Origin: Clostridiales bacterium UBA1758 | Lineage (GTDB): Bacteria; Bacillota; Clostridia; Oscillospirales; UBA1758 | Reading direction: 5' to 3' | Assembly (NCBI GenBank): GCA_002315595.1 | Contig: DCHG01000062.1 | Coordinates: 8,127 to 72,126, forward strand | Length of the DNA: 64,000 bases | Shown: in pieces, positions 42,200-51,955 of the stretch | How positions within the stretch are numbered: the stretch's first letter is position 1 | Layout: every line of letters begins with the position of its first letter | The notes under the pieces: generated by a model | The model's database searches: none | What the model saw: the letters and a program-made list of their open reading frames with translations, nothing else | Told to the model about the DNA's origin: nothing | Program-made: the position numbers and the translations under genes

Positions 42200-43459
42200 T
42201 TATTTCCCGCCCATTATTTCTTCAATCAACTGATTTTCATCACATTCTAAATAATGTTTCAAATATGTTTGTCCATATTTCCCACTGATTTCTACTTGAA
42301 TTGTATTATTGGACCATTCAACATCATTTAGCACTTGTACCTTTGAAATTACACTCTTTAACCAACAAAATCTAATTGTCATACATAAACGCTGTGCGAA
42401 TGGCAACTCTGATTCTAACCAATGAAACACCCTGTTCGGCGTTGTCTGTTTAATGATATCAAAAAAGCATCTATCCACATAAGGTCTATTTGGTTTCATT
42501 CCATGACATATCGAGGAACTATGGACTCCGATTGGAAAGGATAATATCGGCATAGGAAAGAATGTCATAGGCGAATCATTATCCAATGCAATAACCCTGC
42601 ATATCTCATTGTCGGCATTAAAATCCACAAAATAATTATTTTGTTTATGATCTCTTTGAAAACAAATTGCATCAAAATAATTCAACCGATTCAACTCTTT
42701 TTGGAAAATCGGAGAAATGTGCTGTTTTTCCTCCAAAGACATATCTGTGGGACATATGCCATTGCACTCCTTTGTGACAATCCCAACCCTCTCAATGCCG
42801 TCATAGCATAATACCGCAAACCAGCAATTTGGAAACATATCATCTAATTCGAACAAATCTGCCAGTTTTTTTGTAGCGACGCTCATCATCGGGCGAAATA
42901 TCTGATAGTGCCCTTGTTTGATAAAATTATTCAATTTAAATGAATATATCTCGTTTCTGATGAATAAAACAAATTCAGTGCCAAAGTTTTCAAGAAATTC
43001 AACAACTTTTTCTTTCCCCTTTGAATAATCCTGAAACAGTCCCGGAAATCCCACTTTCCCGAGATCCCATCCGCTATATCTTTTTCTTGTCGTTTCATAA
43101 TGACTCTCAACATACGCATTCATCTTTTTAAGTTTTCTGATATTCTTCAGATTACTTAACTCGTTCTTAATTTGCAACTCTATTTCCTCTTTTTTTTCAA
43201 AGGAGTTAATATTTTCAAAATAATCTGTTATTACATCCTCAATATATATTTGAAATTTACTATGAATTCGACATTCTTTAAAGTAAATGGTTGTTTCATC
43301 AACTACTGCGCGAATAATATTGTTTGAAGATGAAAAATAGGTGACATCTTCTCTCTTGCATTTATACACCGGAAGATCATCTTTGTCAATTTCCACTCGT
43401 TTTGATCCACTTCCGTATGTAACTTTTCGAATCAAATCAACTATTCGTTGCTTTATCAT
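42200..43459 (-). CDS. Predicted kinase-fold protein (PI3K/HipA/FAM20-like motifs) in a polysaccharide locus
   Basis: This 419-residue soluble protein is not a known glycosyltransferase. The second half holds FDAICFQRDHKQNN followed about 20 residues later by VIALDNDSPMTF. This pair resembles the catalytic loop (D-R-H-x-x-N) and metal loop (D-N/F-G-like) of atypical kinases such as PI3/4-kinases, HipA and the glycan kinase FAM20. The N-terminal half (KLKKMNAYVESHYETTRKRYSGWD) is helical. Function is inferred: it might phosphorylate a sugar or a lipid-linked glycan. AT-rich; it sits between a GT2 gene and the DUF6625-like gene, with small gaps. Confidence 0.5.
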   Translation of the reverse strand: MIKQRIVDLIRKVTYGSGSKRVEIDKDDLPVYKCKREDVTYFSSSNNIIRAVVDETTIYFKECRIHSKFQIYIEDVITDYFENINSFEKKEEIELQIKNELSNLKNIRKLKKMNAYVESHYETTRKRYSGWDLGKVGFPGLFQDYSKGKEKVVEFLENFGTEFVLFIRNEIYSFKLNNFIKQGHYQIFRPMMSVATKKLADLFELDDMFPNCWFAVLCYDGIERVGIVTKECNGICPTDMSLEEKQHISPIFQKELNRLNYFDAICFQRDHKQNNYFVDFNADNEICRVIALDNDSPMTFFPMPILSFPIGVHSSSICHGMKPNRPYVDRCFFDIIKQTTPNRVFHWLESELPFAQRLCMTIRFCWLKSVISKVQVLNDVEWSNNTIQVEISGKYGQTYLKHYLECDENQLIEEIMGGK

Positions 43460-43481
43460 TGTCTAACAAAACCTCGTTATA

Positions 43482-44285
43482 TTACTTGATAACGCCTTGT
43501 CCTTTGATTATTCTGCGTATAATACGTTCAATATGTAAAATTTTCATTACTGCTATTGTATGCTGTAATATAGTTACTCTTCTAAGATATTTTTTTATCC
43601 ATAATTTATCTACACCATTTCTTAATGCGATTGCTTCGTGTTCTTTTAATGTCACGGTTTTAAAATGCTTTGAACTCTCTCCGCCTTCACGAAATCCACT
43701 TAATATTTCGTCTACATAATAGAATTTCGCACCGGCAAAATACATTCTTGACAAAAGTTCATAATCCATTGCGCATCTATAGTCTAAAGAAAACATCCCA
43801 TACTTTTCATATGCCTTTGACGAAACAAAGACAGACGGATGATTAAGAAGAAATGTGTATTCCATTTTAGACAGATCCGTATCCGGCTTTTTTATATATC
43901 CATCGGATAATATGTTGCGGAATTTAATCGTTTTTCCAAAAACAACATCAATATCAGTCTGGTTTTCAAAAATACGGCTGATGGTTTTCACGGCCCCGGG
44001 ATATAGCACATCATCCGAATTGATTATTCCAATAACATCGCCTGTTGACATCAGTATTCCTTTATTAAATGCATCGCTGATTCCCTTATCGGGTTCGGAA
44101 ACATATCGTGTAACAACTCCCGGATATTGCTTAATTATGTCCAATGTTGAATCGGTTGACCCTCCATCAATTATAACATACTCTAAATCAGGGGAATTTT
44201 CGGCTTTCACACTCTCTATCGTTTCTCGCAAAGTCTTTTCACTGTTATAAGTTACCGTTATTATCGACACCCGTAAATTCTTCAT
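43482..44285 (-). CDS. Glycosyltransferase family 2
   Basis: This 267-residue GT-A fold enzyme has VSIITVTYNSEKTLRETIES, the nucleotide-sugar motifs IIDGGSTD and IINSDDV (DXD-like) and the acceptor-side MDYELLSRM. It adds one sugar to the lipid-linked repeat; donor unknown. I chose ATG 44285 with AAGGAAAG upstream; the longer frame overlaps the wzy gene. A hydrophobic/basic C-terminal tail may attach it to the membrane. Confidence 0.9.
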   Translation of the reverse strand: MKNLRVSIITVTYNSEKTLRETIESVKAENSPDLEYVIIDGGSTDSTLDIIKQYPGVVTRYVSEPDKGISDAFNKGILMSTGDVIGIINSDDVLYPGAVKTISRIFENQTDIDVVFGKTIKFRNILSDGYIKKPDTDLSKMEYTFLLNHPSVFVSSKAYEKYGMFSLDYRCAMDYELLSRMYFAGAKFYYVDEILSGFREGGESSKHFKTVTLKEHEAIALRNGVDKLWIKKYLRRVTILQHTIAVMKILHIERIIRRIIKGQGVIK

Positions 44286-44304
44286 TACATCTTTCCTTCT
44301 GTGG

Positions 44305-45543
44305 TCAATCGATTGTTGCAATTCCTTGTTGACTGATAACTTTGGAGTCATTCCCACTTACAATATAAACGACAACAAACAAGAAAAATCCCATGTTGAA
44401 ATAATGCCCATATCTTAATAATCTCAACAGGAAATAACTAATACACATCAATTGAGTAATCTTGTTCGTTTTCAAATTGTCCGTTGTCCGATTTTTATAG
44501 ATAAAATACACCATACCGGCAACGCCCAATATTCCCGTTTCAGATACAATTCGCAAAAATAAAGAGTTTGCATCTTCCTGGTTTAATTGTAATTGAACAG
44601 AAGATATTTCAAATATTCCACTATATTTTTTATATGCGATCAAATGCGATCCAAGACCGCCCCCCATTCCAAACGTCGATTTAAAGTTTTTTAAAGCCAC
44701 TTTATAATTTATGAATAAGGTTTGGGTGCTTAAATTAGAGTAATCCTCAGTTTCTTCAAAAAGGAATAATCGAACTGTATCGTCCACTCTCATTTTGAAA
44801 ATATCAACATAATTATATGCAACAATAAATAGTGCAATAAATAAAAGTATAATGGATATTTGTTTAATTCCGTACTTATATTCCGATAGAATTAATATCA
44901 AAACAAACGCAATACCCACAAATCCCGATGATGAAAAAGTACAAATCACTCCCATAAGAATAATAATCGCTTCAAAAGGATTAGAAATCATTATTTCGGA
45001 TTCTTTATTATTGCCAATAAAATAGTAGATTGAAAAAAAGACTGCCGGCATCAAAACCAGCGCGCATGCTGATGGCTCGGTGAAAATACCACTTGATCGG
45101 TAAAAATCAGTAGATCCTGCCTGGGATGGTACAAGCCATCTCATATCATAAATAAAAGATACATTCATTTTGCGTGCAACTTGCTGTAACAATACAAATG
45201 CAGCAAGAACGCAAGAATAATCGGTATAAGTCTTTAGCACCGACAGATAATTACCTTCGTCAATGATCGATGCATAAAAAATTAAATTCCCGAAAATTCC
45301 CAATATTTGCTTTAAAAGCAGAACCATTTCGTTGTTTTTTAAAATAACGCCAAGTATTCCGTGGATGAAAAAAACTGCAAAAAACAGTAAATATTTATTT
45401 GTTATTCTTATTGCTTTATAATTACACAAAAGAATAGAGAATTCGAGAATCAAAATAACCTCAGGTGAAAAGACTCCCCCGAGAAAAATCAATAAAATCG
45501 CTATTTTTTGTTGCAACTTGGATAATGAAATTCTCATCGTCAT
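44305..45543 (-). CDS. wzy: Wzy-type O-antigen/capsule polymerase
   Basis: This 412-residue membrane protein has about 11 helices and a large external loop (about residues 255-330, with FEISSVQLQLNQEDANSLFLRIVSETG). The loop ends in the ExGxLG-like motif of Wzy/O-antigen ligase proteins (SETGILGVAGM). It would polymerise the flipped repeat units. Sequence identity across Wzy proteins is always low, so the call rests on topology and context. Overlaps the GT4 stop by 4 bases. Confidence 0.88.
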   Translation of the reverse strand: MTMRISLSKLQQKIAILLIFLGGVFSPEVILILEFSILLCNYKAIRITNKYLLFFAVFFIHGILGVILKNNEMVLLLKQILGIFGNLIFYASIIDEGNYLSVLKTYTDYSCVLAAFVLLQQVARKMNVSFIYDMRWLVPSQAGSTDFYRSSGIFTEPSACALVLMPAVFFSIYYFIGNNKESEIMISNPFEAIIILMGVICTFSSSGFVGIAFVLILILSEYKYGIKQISIILLFIALFIVAYNYVDIFKMRVDDTVRLFLFEETEDYSNLSTQTLFINYKVALKNFKSTFGMGGGLGSHLIAYKKYSGIFEISSVQLQLNQEDANSLFLRIVSETGILGVAGMVYFIYKNRTTDNLKTNKITQLMCISYFLLRLLRYGHYFNMGFFLFVVVYIVSGNDSKVISQQGIATID

Positions 45544-46727
45544 CCTCTTATTTTTTCGTACAAATCTAAGTATTCCTTCACCATTCTGTTTTTCGAAAAT
45601 TTCTGCGCATACGTCACAATATTTTCGGAATCAAGTTTAGAAACTTCTTTAAAGACGGTGCATACCGACGCCAAATCGTGAGACGGAATAATTCTACCCA
45701 CTTCTTCGGAAATCAATTCCGGCAACGCAGTACTGTCATACACAATTGCCGGTGTCCCGCATGCCATTGCTTCCACTGTCGGAAGGCCAAACGTTTCCTC
45801 AACGCTGGTATTGAGAAATACATCCGCCGTTGAATAAAGCCCTGCGAGATCATTTAGATTATCTATCCGTTCTACACTCAATATCTTCTTGGAAAGATGC
45901 TTTCTTTCCTTATTCCTTATTCCAACCAATACAACCCGACATTCATCAGGCAGTATTTCAGCCAATCTAATGAAATCATTCAATCCTTTTCTTTCGCTCC
46001 ATGTACTTGCAACGCCAAGGATCATATATTTATCTTCAATATTATGTTGTTGTCTAAATCGGCTCTGTGTCGGCTTAAAATTCTGTAAATCAATGCCGTT
46101 GTAGATCGTTTTGCACGGAACTTTTTTCAAAAACGATTGCTTCACCTGATTTTCAAGCCATTTTGATACACAAACCAAATGCAAATTGTCGACGGATGTA
46201 AATAATTCTTTTTTTCTTTGGTAATTCCATGATGAATTATCGAATATGATACTCTTTGGATACGTTTTTTTCTGTGGACAATCATGGCAACCGTATTTCC
46301 ATCTATCGCATCCAACCATATCATAATGGCAACAGTGTCCGGTAAATGCCCAACAATCGTGCAACGTCCAAACGATCGGTTTTCCGCTTTTTTTTAAATA
46401 TTCAAATAAAATATCAACATTAATATAGTATCCGTGAAGATTATGCAAATGAATAATATCCGGATCGTACAACTCGATTTGTCGAATCAATTTCCGCGTT
46501 GCCTCTTTTGAGAAAAAACCGGCCCTATCCGTTAATCTGGTACAAATACCATCAATATAGACTCCCGAGGCATTTCCAATCTTATAATGGGAAATATCTT
46601 TATCAATCGTGTTGCGCGCAAAGGCAACCATCCCTTCATTTCCTTGATATGAAAGAGATCTGCATAAATCTGTTGCAATACGCCCGGTACTCAAGTTACC
46701 AAAAATATTGATATGTAATATCCTCAA
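45540..46727 (-). CDS. Glycosyltransferase family 4
   Basis: This 395-residue GT-B enzyme has ILHINIFGNLSTGRIATDLC at the start, DIIHLHNLHGYYIN, the Cys-rich FTGHCCHYDMVGCDRWKYGCHDCPQ insertion that is common in one GT4 subgroup (WcaC/AmsK-like), and the C-terminal donor site STWSERKGL and EETFGLPTVEAMACGTP. I set the start at TTG 46727 with GAAGGG 6 bases upstream; a second TTG at 46748 has no site. AT-rich. Confidence 0.9.
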   Translation of the reverse strand: MRILHINIFGNLSTGRIATDLCRSLSYQGNEGMVAFARNTIDKDISHYKIGNASGVYIDGICTRLTDRAGFFSKEATRKLIRQIELYDPDIIHLHNLHGYYINVDILFEYLKKSGKPIVWTLHDCWAFTGHCCHYDMVGCDRWKYGCHDCPQKKTYPKSIIFDNSSWNYQRKKELFTSVDNLHLVCVSKWLENQVKQSFLKKVPCKTIYNGIDLQNFKPTQSRFRQQHNIEDKYMILGVASTWSERKGLNDFIRLAEILPDECRVVLVGIRNKERKHLSKKILSVERIDNLNDLAGLYSTADVFLNTSVEETFGLPTVEAMACGTPAIVYDSTALPELISEEVGRIIPSHDLASVCTVFKEVSKLDSENIVTYAQKFSKNRMVKEYLDLYEKIRG

Positions 46728-46792
46728 AAGAAACCCTTCTTTATTCAAAACTCAATCCCGAAAAAACACTTTTCAAATTGATAATTTCCCAC

Positions 46793-47371
46793 TCATTTTT
46801 CCAGTTTCCTTATCACTCTCGCGGGGTTTCCGACGATCACGGAGCGATCCTCGTACTGTCCGGCGACGACGGCTCCGGCTCCGACAATGCAGCCCTCGCC
46901 CAGTACAGTTCCCTTCAAAATGATCGAATTGCACCCGATAAAGCAGTTTTTTCCGATTTTGATCTCCCTTGCGGGGATCAGATCGCTATTACCGCCCGTC
47001 GGATCGCACAACAATTCCACCCTTGTTTCCGCATCAAGCGGATGAAAATCATTATCGAGAATTTTCACATTTCCCCCGATCGATGTATTATCGCCGATCT
47101 CGATCTTTTTTCTGGCATAGATCGTCGCCCCGGAAATTCCGACATGATCTCCGATGACGATCTCGGCACCGGGCGCACGGGTGACAATAATCGTGCGGCT
47201 ATATAGCCCCACCAAATTCGACAAAAACGAACTTTTGATCGTTACGCCTTCACCGATCGAAAGATTTGCGCCTTTTTTATTATAAATCAGCGGCAAGCCC
47301 TTCAAAAGAAGTCTCTTTCCGTATTTGATTTTTTGAACTTTCAGCGCAATTTTAAACCAGTTGCAATTCAT
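46793..47371 (-). CDS. Left-handed beta-helix acyltransferase (LbH/WbbJ type)
   Basis: This 192-residue protein has hexapeptide repeats ([LIV]-G-x-x-x-x) from about residue 35 to 180 (IGEGVTI, IGDHVGI, IGDNTSIGGN, IGKNCFIGCNSI, VGAGAVVAG). It ends in NPARVIRKL, as in sugar O-acetyltransferases. It probably acetylates a sugar of the polysaccharide. Base composition is like the chromosome, unlike the AT-rich genes on its downstream side. Overlaps the preceding GT4 gene stop by 4 bases. Confidence 0.9.
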   Translation of the reverse strand: MNCNWFKIALKVQKIKYGKRLLLKGLPLIYNKKGANLSIGEGVTIKSSFLSNLVGLYSRTIIVTRAPGAEIVIGDHVGISGATIYARKKIEIGDNTSIGGNVKILDNDFHPLDAETRVELLCDPTGGNSDLIPAREIKIGKNCFIGCNSIILKGTVLGEGCIVGAGAVVAGQYEDRSVIVGNPARVIRKLEK

Positions 47372-48594
47372 AATTTCGAAATTTCATCCTTATATTTGGA
47401 AATACTGCATTCCTTGGACAGATTTTTTTCGACATAATCTCTGCTGTTGATTTGAGTCGGTTTATTCTCAATAGCATGACGAAGCATTGCTTCAATTGCG
47501 GGATAGTCCCCCGGATCACACACTTCACCGCAACCGATTTCTTCGATCAAAGTCCTGATCTCGGTCCCCTGCTCCAACACGCCGAGGATCGGTTTATTGA
47601 TTGCCGCAATCCCGTAAAACTTGCTTGGACAACTCACGCCCTTGATGCCCTTTGCATTGACGCACCAATGAATGTCGCCGGAATTCAACGAAGCGTTCAG
47701 ATCCGCCTTATCCTGATACGGGATAAAGACGACATTGGCAAGATCTTTGTCTTCCTTGTTTTTTTTCAGCGTTTCCAATTTCGCACCTGCTCCGACAAAG
47801 GCAAAGACGACATCCGTTCGATCACGAAATGTTTCGATAACTTTCATAATGTTTTCAAGGTCATAATACAGTCCGATATTGCCGGAATACATCACAACAT
47901 ATTTTCCCGCAAGACCGTATTTTTCTTTGAATTGAAGCACCTCCGGCGCGTCCTGCGACAAAGGGTAGATCATTTTTTCGTCGATCCAGTTATTGATCAT
48001 CACGGTTTTCGGGCATTTTTTGCCGACAAAACGGTTTTTGACCGTTTCAACAAGATCCCGTCCGACGGTGATGATCAGATCGGATCTGCCGCAAGAGAAA
48101 ATATCGAGTTTTTTCATCACCCAAACGACGAAACGATTGGATGAGTAATTCACGGCACAGATCTGTTCCGGGTTAAAATCCTGAATACAGTACACGAGTT
48201 TTGCGCGTTTCATCCATTTACCGATGACGCCCAAAAGCCCACCGAGGATCGGCGGCTGAGAAATGGTAAAAACGGCATCCTGACCGCCCGCCTTTTTGCA
48301 GGCAGCGATCGCCCGAAAAAAATAGGCAAGAATATTCTTGATCCTGCTGATCTTGTTTTCTTTTGAAAACTCCGGAACGCGAACACGGATGATGCGCACA
48401 CCATTGATCTGCTCAAAATAGTACTTTTTATTCCGATATGCTTCTTCGATCGTGCCGGAATAGGACGGTACAGTGCAAATCACGGTGATTTCGAACCGAT
48501 CGGTCATTCCTTCCGCCAGGTCCTGCAAAATCTGACCGGTCGATGCGACATCGGGGTAATAATAATGGGCGAACATCAAAAGTTTTTTCTTCAT
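47368..48594 (-). CDS. Glycosyltransferase family 4 (WbuB/WcaI-like)
   Basis: This 408-residue GT-B enzyme opens with MFAHYYYPDVASTGQILQDLAEG, the signature of WbuB/WcaI-like transferases, then YCIQDFNPE, YSGNIGLYYDLE and the donor site GVSCPSKFYGIAA. The ATG at 48594 is 3 bases after a run of ten G (48598-48607) that must act as the ribosome site. The gene is first after the divergent promoter region and probably leads the Wzx/Wzy unit. Confidence 0.92.
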   Translation of the reverse strand: MKKKLLMFAHYYYPDVASTGQILQDLAEGMTDRFEITVICTVPSYSGTIEEAYRNKKYYFEQINGVRIIRVRVPEFSKENKISRIKNILAYFFRAIAACKKAGGQDAVFTISQPPILGGLLGVIGKWMKRAKLVYCIQDFNPEQICAVNYSSNRFVVWVMKKLDIFSCGRSDLIITVGRDLVETVKNRFVGKKCPKTVMINNWIDEKMIYPLSQDAPEVLQFKEKYGLAGKYVVMYSGNIGLYYDLENIMKVIETFRDRTDVVFAFVGAGAKLETLKKNKEDKDLANVVFIPYQDKADLNASLNSGDIHWCVNAKGIKGVSCPSKFYGIAAINKPILGVLEQGTEIRTLIEEIGCGEVCDPGDYPAIEAMLRHAIENKPTQINSRDYVEKNLSKECSISKYKDEISKL

Positions 48595-48597
48595 TTT

Positions 48598-48607
48598 CCC
48601 CCCCCCC
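48598..48607. repeat. Homopolymer tract of ten C (G on the minus strand) at a glycosyltransferase start
   Basis: Ten consecutive C on the plus strand, i.e. G10 directly upstream of the ATG at 48594 (after AAA). It overlaps the position of the Shine-Dalgarno site. Such tracts are prone to slippage; a change in length would shift the spacing between ribosome site and start. Confidence 0.85.
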
Positions 48608-48679
48608 ATTATTCGTGCAAAATTCGTCGGTTTTGATTGCGTTCTTTCGAATTTACCATACACCGACTTCTATTATAAT

Positions 48680-48708
48680 ATTTTATCATAATATGATCCG
48701 AAATTCAA
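48680..48708 (-). promoter_or_regulatory. Promoter of the Wzx/Wzy polysaccharide unit
   Basis: On the minus strand TTGAAT (48708-48703), 17 bases, TAAAAT (48685-48680) with a TG-extended -10; leader of about 80 bases to 48594. Confidence 0.65.
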
Positions 48709-48747
48709 TCACTACGGGGGTGATTTACGCGTTTTGCCTTTCTTTCG

Positions 48748-48776
48748 TTGAATAATTTCGCCAAATATGATATACT
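48748..48776 (+). promoter_or_regulatory. Promoter of fkp
   Basis: TTGAAT (48748-48753), 17 bases, TATACT (48771-48776) with TG-extended -10, about 60 bases before the start at 48840. Divergent to the promoter at 48680-48708. Confidence 0.7.
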
Positions 48777-48839
48777 AAATTAAAAGCAGATGTTATTTCG
48801 GATTGATCCCATTCGTTTTGCAAAAGGCGTGAGTAAAAT

Positions 48840-51812
48840 ATGACAAAATCCATCACCGCATTAACCTCATTGTTCCTACAAACCTCGCTTCAGGATTCCG
48901 AGGCTGATTACCGACGTTCCGTCACAAATGCTGGCTTTCCGCACTGGGACGCCGTTGTCATCACCGCCTCCAATCGGTTGCAGGCAGAGGGCTATATGCT
49001 CCAAATCGAATCACGCAGAAGCCGTCTTCCGCAGAATACGGCTTTTCTCGTCATTCCCGATGAAGGCGACAAACGCGTCGGCTCCGCCGGATCAACGCTT
49101 TCCGTCATTCGGGAACTGAAATCGCGTTTCGGCGACCTTTCCGATAAAAGATTTCTTGTGATTCACGCAGGCGGAAACTCATCACGCTGTCCGCAATATT
49201 CTGCGCTCGGCAAACTTTTTGCGCCTCTTCCCACGATGCTCGGCGACAAGCCTGCCACACTGTTCGATATGTTTCTTGTCACGATGGCGTCCGTTCCCGG
49301 CAGGATGAAAAACGGAATGTTGCTGCTTTCGGGCGATGTCACACTGCTTTTTAATCCTCTAATGTGCGATTTCGGTGATGCCTCCGCCGCCGTCATTTCG
49401 TTTACGGAAGATGTCGAAACCGGCAAGGATCACGGCGTATATGTGAAAAACCCCGTCACGGGTAATGTGAAAAGTTTTCTGCACAAGCAACCCGTTGAGG
49501 TGTTGCGCGATCGCGGAGCCGTCGACCGTCGCAATCTCTGTTCCATCGACACGGGTGCCATTTGGCTCTGTCCCGAAATTCTCGACCGTCTTTTCTCACT
49601 TGTCGACACCGACGTAAAATATCATTCCGTCGTCAACGACACCGTCCGTCTGTCGCTTTATTCCGACATCGCCTATTGCCTTGCCGAGGATAGCACGCTT
49701 GCGCGGTTTCAAAACGAAACGCCCGAGGGCAGTTTCTGCCCCGAATTGACTGCGGTACGCGAAAAGTTATGGAACGTCATCGGCTCGTATAATATGAAAC
49801 TGATGAACCTTGCACCGGCGAAATTCGTTCATTTCGGATCCATTCCCGAAATTCTCGATCTTGTCAACACCGGCGTGGAAGAATACACTTTCATCGGTTG
49901 GGAAAAACAAATTGGTTCTTCTCTCGGAAACGCTTCAAATCCGGCATACAATTCTGTGCTGAACGACGGTGCCATCATCGGCGACGGCAGTTTTTTGGAG
50001 GTTTCCTATGTCCGTTCCGGCGCAGTGATCGGCAAAAATTCGTATGTTTCGTTTGTTGATCTTCATCGTGGCGATCGGATCCCGGACAATGTTCTCGTTC
50101 ACGGTTTGCGACACTCTAACGGGAAATTCACCTGCCGGATCATGAACGTCACAGATAATCCAAAGAGTAATTATCTCTTTGGTATTCAACTATCTGTAAT
50201 CGGAAATAAACTAGGTGCAAAACTTTCCGAAACGCTTTGGGACGCAATGCTCTATCCCGAATGTGACAGTATCGACGAGGCAGTTCAGGCGAGTTTGAAC
50301 CTCTACGATCTCGTTGTGAACGACTCCGGCGATCTGGATCAATGGCAAAGCGCGACAAAAAAATCGCTTTGTTCCGGTTTCAATGATGCCGATCCGAAAG
50401 CGATCATCGATTGGAACCAGCGCATGGAAGAACTCGTTCAAATGGATGAATTCGCAAATGCCATTCGATCGGGAATTCCCGCAAGCACGATCAAACCATC
50501 CTCTGCAAAACTTTCAGAAATTCAAAAAAAGTGGGTTGCGGATCAGTTTAAGGATCTTGATCCGACTGATCTTTCGGATTTTTCCTATGCGATCCGCCTT
50601 CACTATTATCTTGGTACTGTGTTCGGCGAAGAGGAGTTTACCGCGTCCTGCTATCAACTGATCGCCCAAACAGTGCTTCATTCGACACTTGCCGGTCTGA
50701 ACTACCGCGACCAATTGAAGATCGCATCCGACGAAGTCGTCGTCCGTCTTCCGCTTCGCGTCAACTGGGGCGGCGGTTGGACGGACACCTGTCCCCATTG
50801 TTTGGAACACGGCGGCATCGTTTTGAATGCCGCGATCGCGATCGACGGCAAATATCCCGTTGAAGTTCGGCTCGTCAAAATCCCGGAACACAAAATTGTA
50901 TTTGACAGCCGTGATATGGATGTCCACGGCGAATTCACCGATATTGCACCGTTGCAGGAAACCGGGAACCCCTTTGATCCGTTTTCATTGCAAAAAGCCT
51001 GCCTGCTCGCCTGCGGAATTATCCCGAAGACAGGCGGCAACCTCGACGCTATCCTGACACGCCTCGGCGGAGGCTTTGTCATGCACTCCGAGGTCAAAAA
51101 TGTCCCGAAAGGCTCCGGTCTCGGTACATCTTCCATTCTTTCGGCTGCCGCGGTCAAGGCGATGTTGCGCTTTGTGGGCGCGCCATTCACGGAAGAAACG
51201 CTTTATTCCACCGTGCTTGCGATGGAACAAATCATGTCCACCGGGGGCGGATGGCAGGATCAGGTGGGCGGATTGATTCCGGGCATCAAACTCGTTTCGT
51301 CCTCACGCGGTATCGACCAGCGGCTGAACGTCGAGCATATCCACCTTTCCGATGCGACAAAATCGGAATTAAATGAGCGTTTTGCGATTATTTACACCGG
51401 TCAGCGTCGTTTGGCGCGAAACCTTTTGCGCGATGTTCTCGGTCGGTATATCGGTAACGAGCCGGACAGTCTGTACGCACATCGTGAGATCCAAAAAATA
51501 GCAAATTCCATGCGTCTTGCGCTGGAAAACGGCAATGTGGACGAATTTGCGAGACTTTTGGATCAACACTGGTCATTGTCCAAAAAAATAGACTCCGGCA
51601 GTAGCAATTCGCTGATCGAACAGATCTTCATCGCAATTGACGATTTGATCGACGCAAGAATGTGTTGCGGTGCCGGTGGAGGCGGTTTTTTGCAAGTCGT
51701 GCTGAAAAAGGGCGTGACCAAAGGCGATGTGCATCATCGCTTGAAGGATGTGTTCCTCGATTTCGCCGTTGATGTTTGGGAAAGCGCGATCGTGTACGAG
51801 ATCAATGCGTAA
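48840..51812 (+). CDS. fkp: Bifunctional L-fucokinase/GDP-L-fucose pyrophosphorylase
   Basis: This 990-residue fusion salvages free L-fucose to GDP-L-fucose. The N-terminal pyrophosphorylase part has DKRVGSAGSTLSV and HAGGNSSRCPQ (about 75-115) with a beta-helix-like region (DGAIIGDGSFLEVSYVRSGAVIG) near 375-400. The C-terminal GHMP kinase has RVNWGGGWTDTCP (about 640), GSGLGTSSILSAA (about 757) and CCGAGGGGFLQVV (about 940). Best known from Bacteroides, where the product decorates capsule and glycoproteins. Here it serves the GT11 fucosyltransferase at 59713. It has its own promoter and terminator, against the direction of the surrounding genes. Confidence 0.93.
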   Translation: MTKSITALTSLFLQTSLQDSEADYRRSVTNAGFPHWDAVVITASNRLQAEGYMLQIESRRSRLPQNTAFLVIPDEGDKRVGSAGSTLSVIRELKSRFGDLSDKRFLVIHAGGNSSRCPQYSALGKLFAPLPTMLGDKPATLFDMFLVTMASVPGRMKNGMLLLSGDVTLLFNPLMCDFGDASAAVISFTEDVETGKDHGVYVKNPVTGNVKSFLHKQPVEVLRDRGAVDRRNLCSIDTGAIWLCPEILDRLFSLVDTDVKYHSVVNDTVRLSLYSDIAYCLAEDSTLARFQNETPEGSFCPELTAVREKLWNVIGSYNMKLMNLAPAKFVHFGSIPEILDLVNTGVEEYTFIGWEKQIGSSLGNASNPAYNSVLNDGAIIGDGSFLEVSYVRSGAVIGKNSYVSFVDLHRGDRIPDNVLVHGLRHSNGKFTCRIMNVTDNPKSNYLFGIQLSVIGNKLGAKLSETLWDAMLYPECDSIDEAVQASLNLYDLVVNDSGDLDQWQSATKKSLCSGFNDADPKAIIDWNQRMEELVQMDEFANAIRSGIPASTIKPSSAKLSEIQKKWVADQFKDLDPTDLSDFSYAIRLHYYLGTVFGEEEFTASCYQLIAQTVLHSTLAGLNYRDQLKIASDEVVVRLPLRVNWGGGWTDTCPHCLEHGGIVLNAAIAIDGKYPVEVRLVKIPEHKIVFDSRDMDVHGEFTDIAPLQETGNPFDPFSLQKACLLACGIIPKTGGNLDAILTRLGGGFVMHSEVKNVPKGSGLGTSSILSAAAVKAMLRFVGAPFTEETLYSTVLAMEQIMSTGGGWQDQVGGLIPGIKLVSSSRGIDQRLNVEHIHLSDATKSELNERFAIIYTGQRRLARNLLRDVLGRYIGNEPDSLYAHREIQKIANSMRLALENGNVDEFARLLDQHWSLSKKIDSGSSNSLIEQIFIAIDDLIDARMCCGAGGGGFLQVVLKKGVTKGDVHHRLKDVFLDFAVDVWESAIVYEINA

Positions 51813-51849
51813 TTCAAGGGGGAACGCATTGCTTTGTTCATAAAATGAT

Positions 51850-51881
51850 GGGGCAGGTTCAATGAGCCTGCCCCGTTTTTT
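51850..51881 (+). terminator. Intrinsic terminator of fkp
   Basis: An 11-base-pair stem (GGGGCAGGTTC with complement, one wobble; loop AAT) followed by GTTTTTT, 38 bases after the fkp stop. Confidence 0.9.
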
Positions 51882-51955
51882 CGGATATTTTCACTCTGCT
51901 CCGCACGACGGAAATAGGAATCGTCCACAGATGGAATATGGAAAATTTCGGCACA

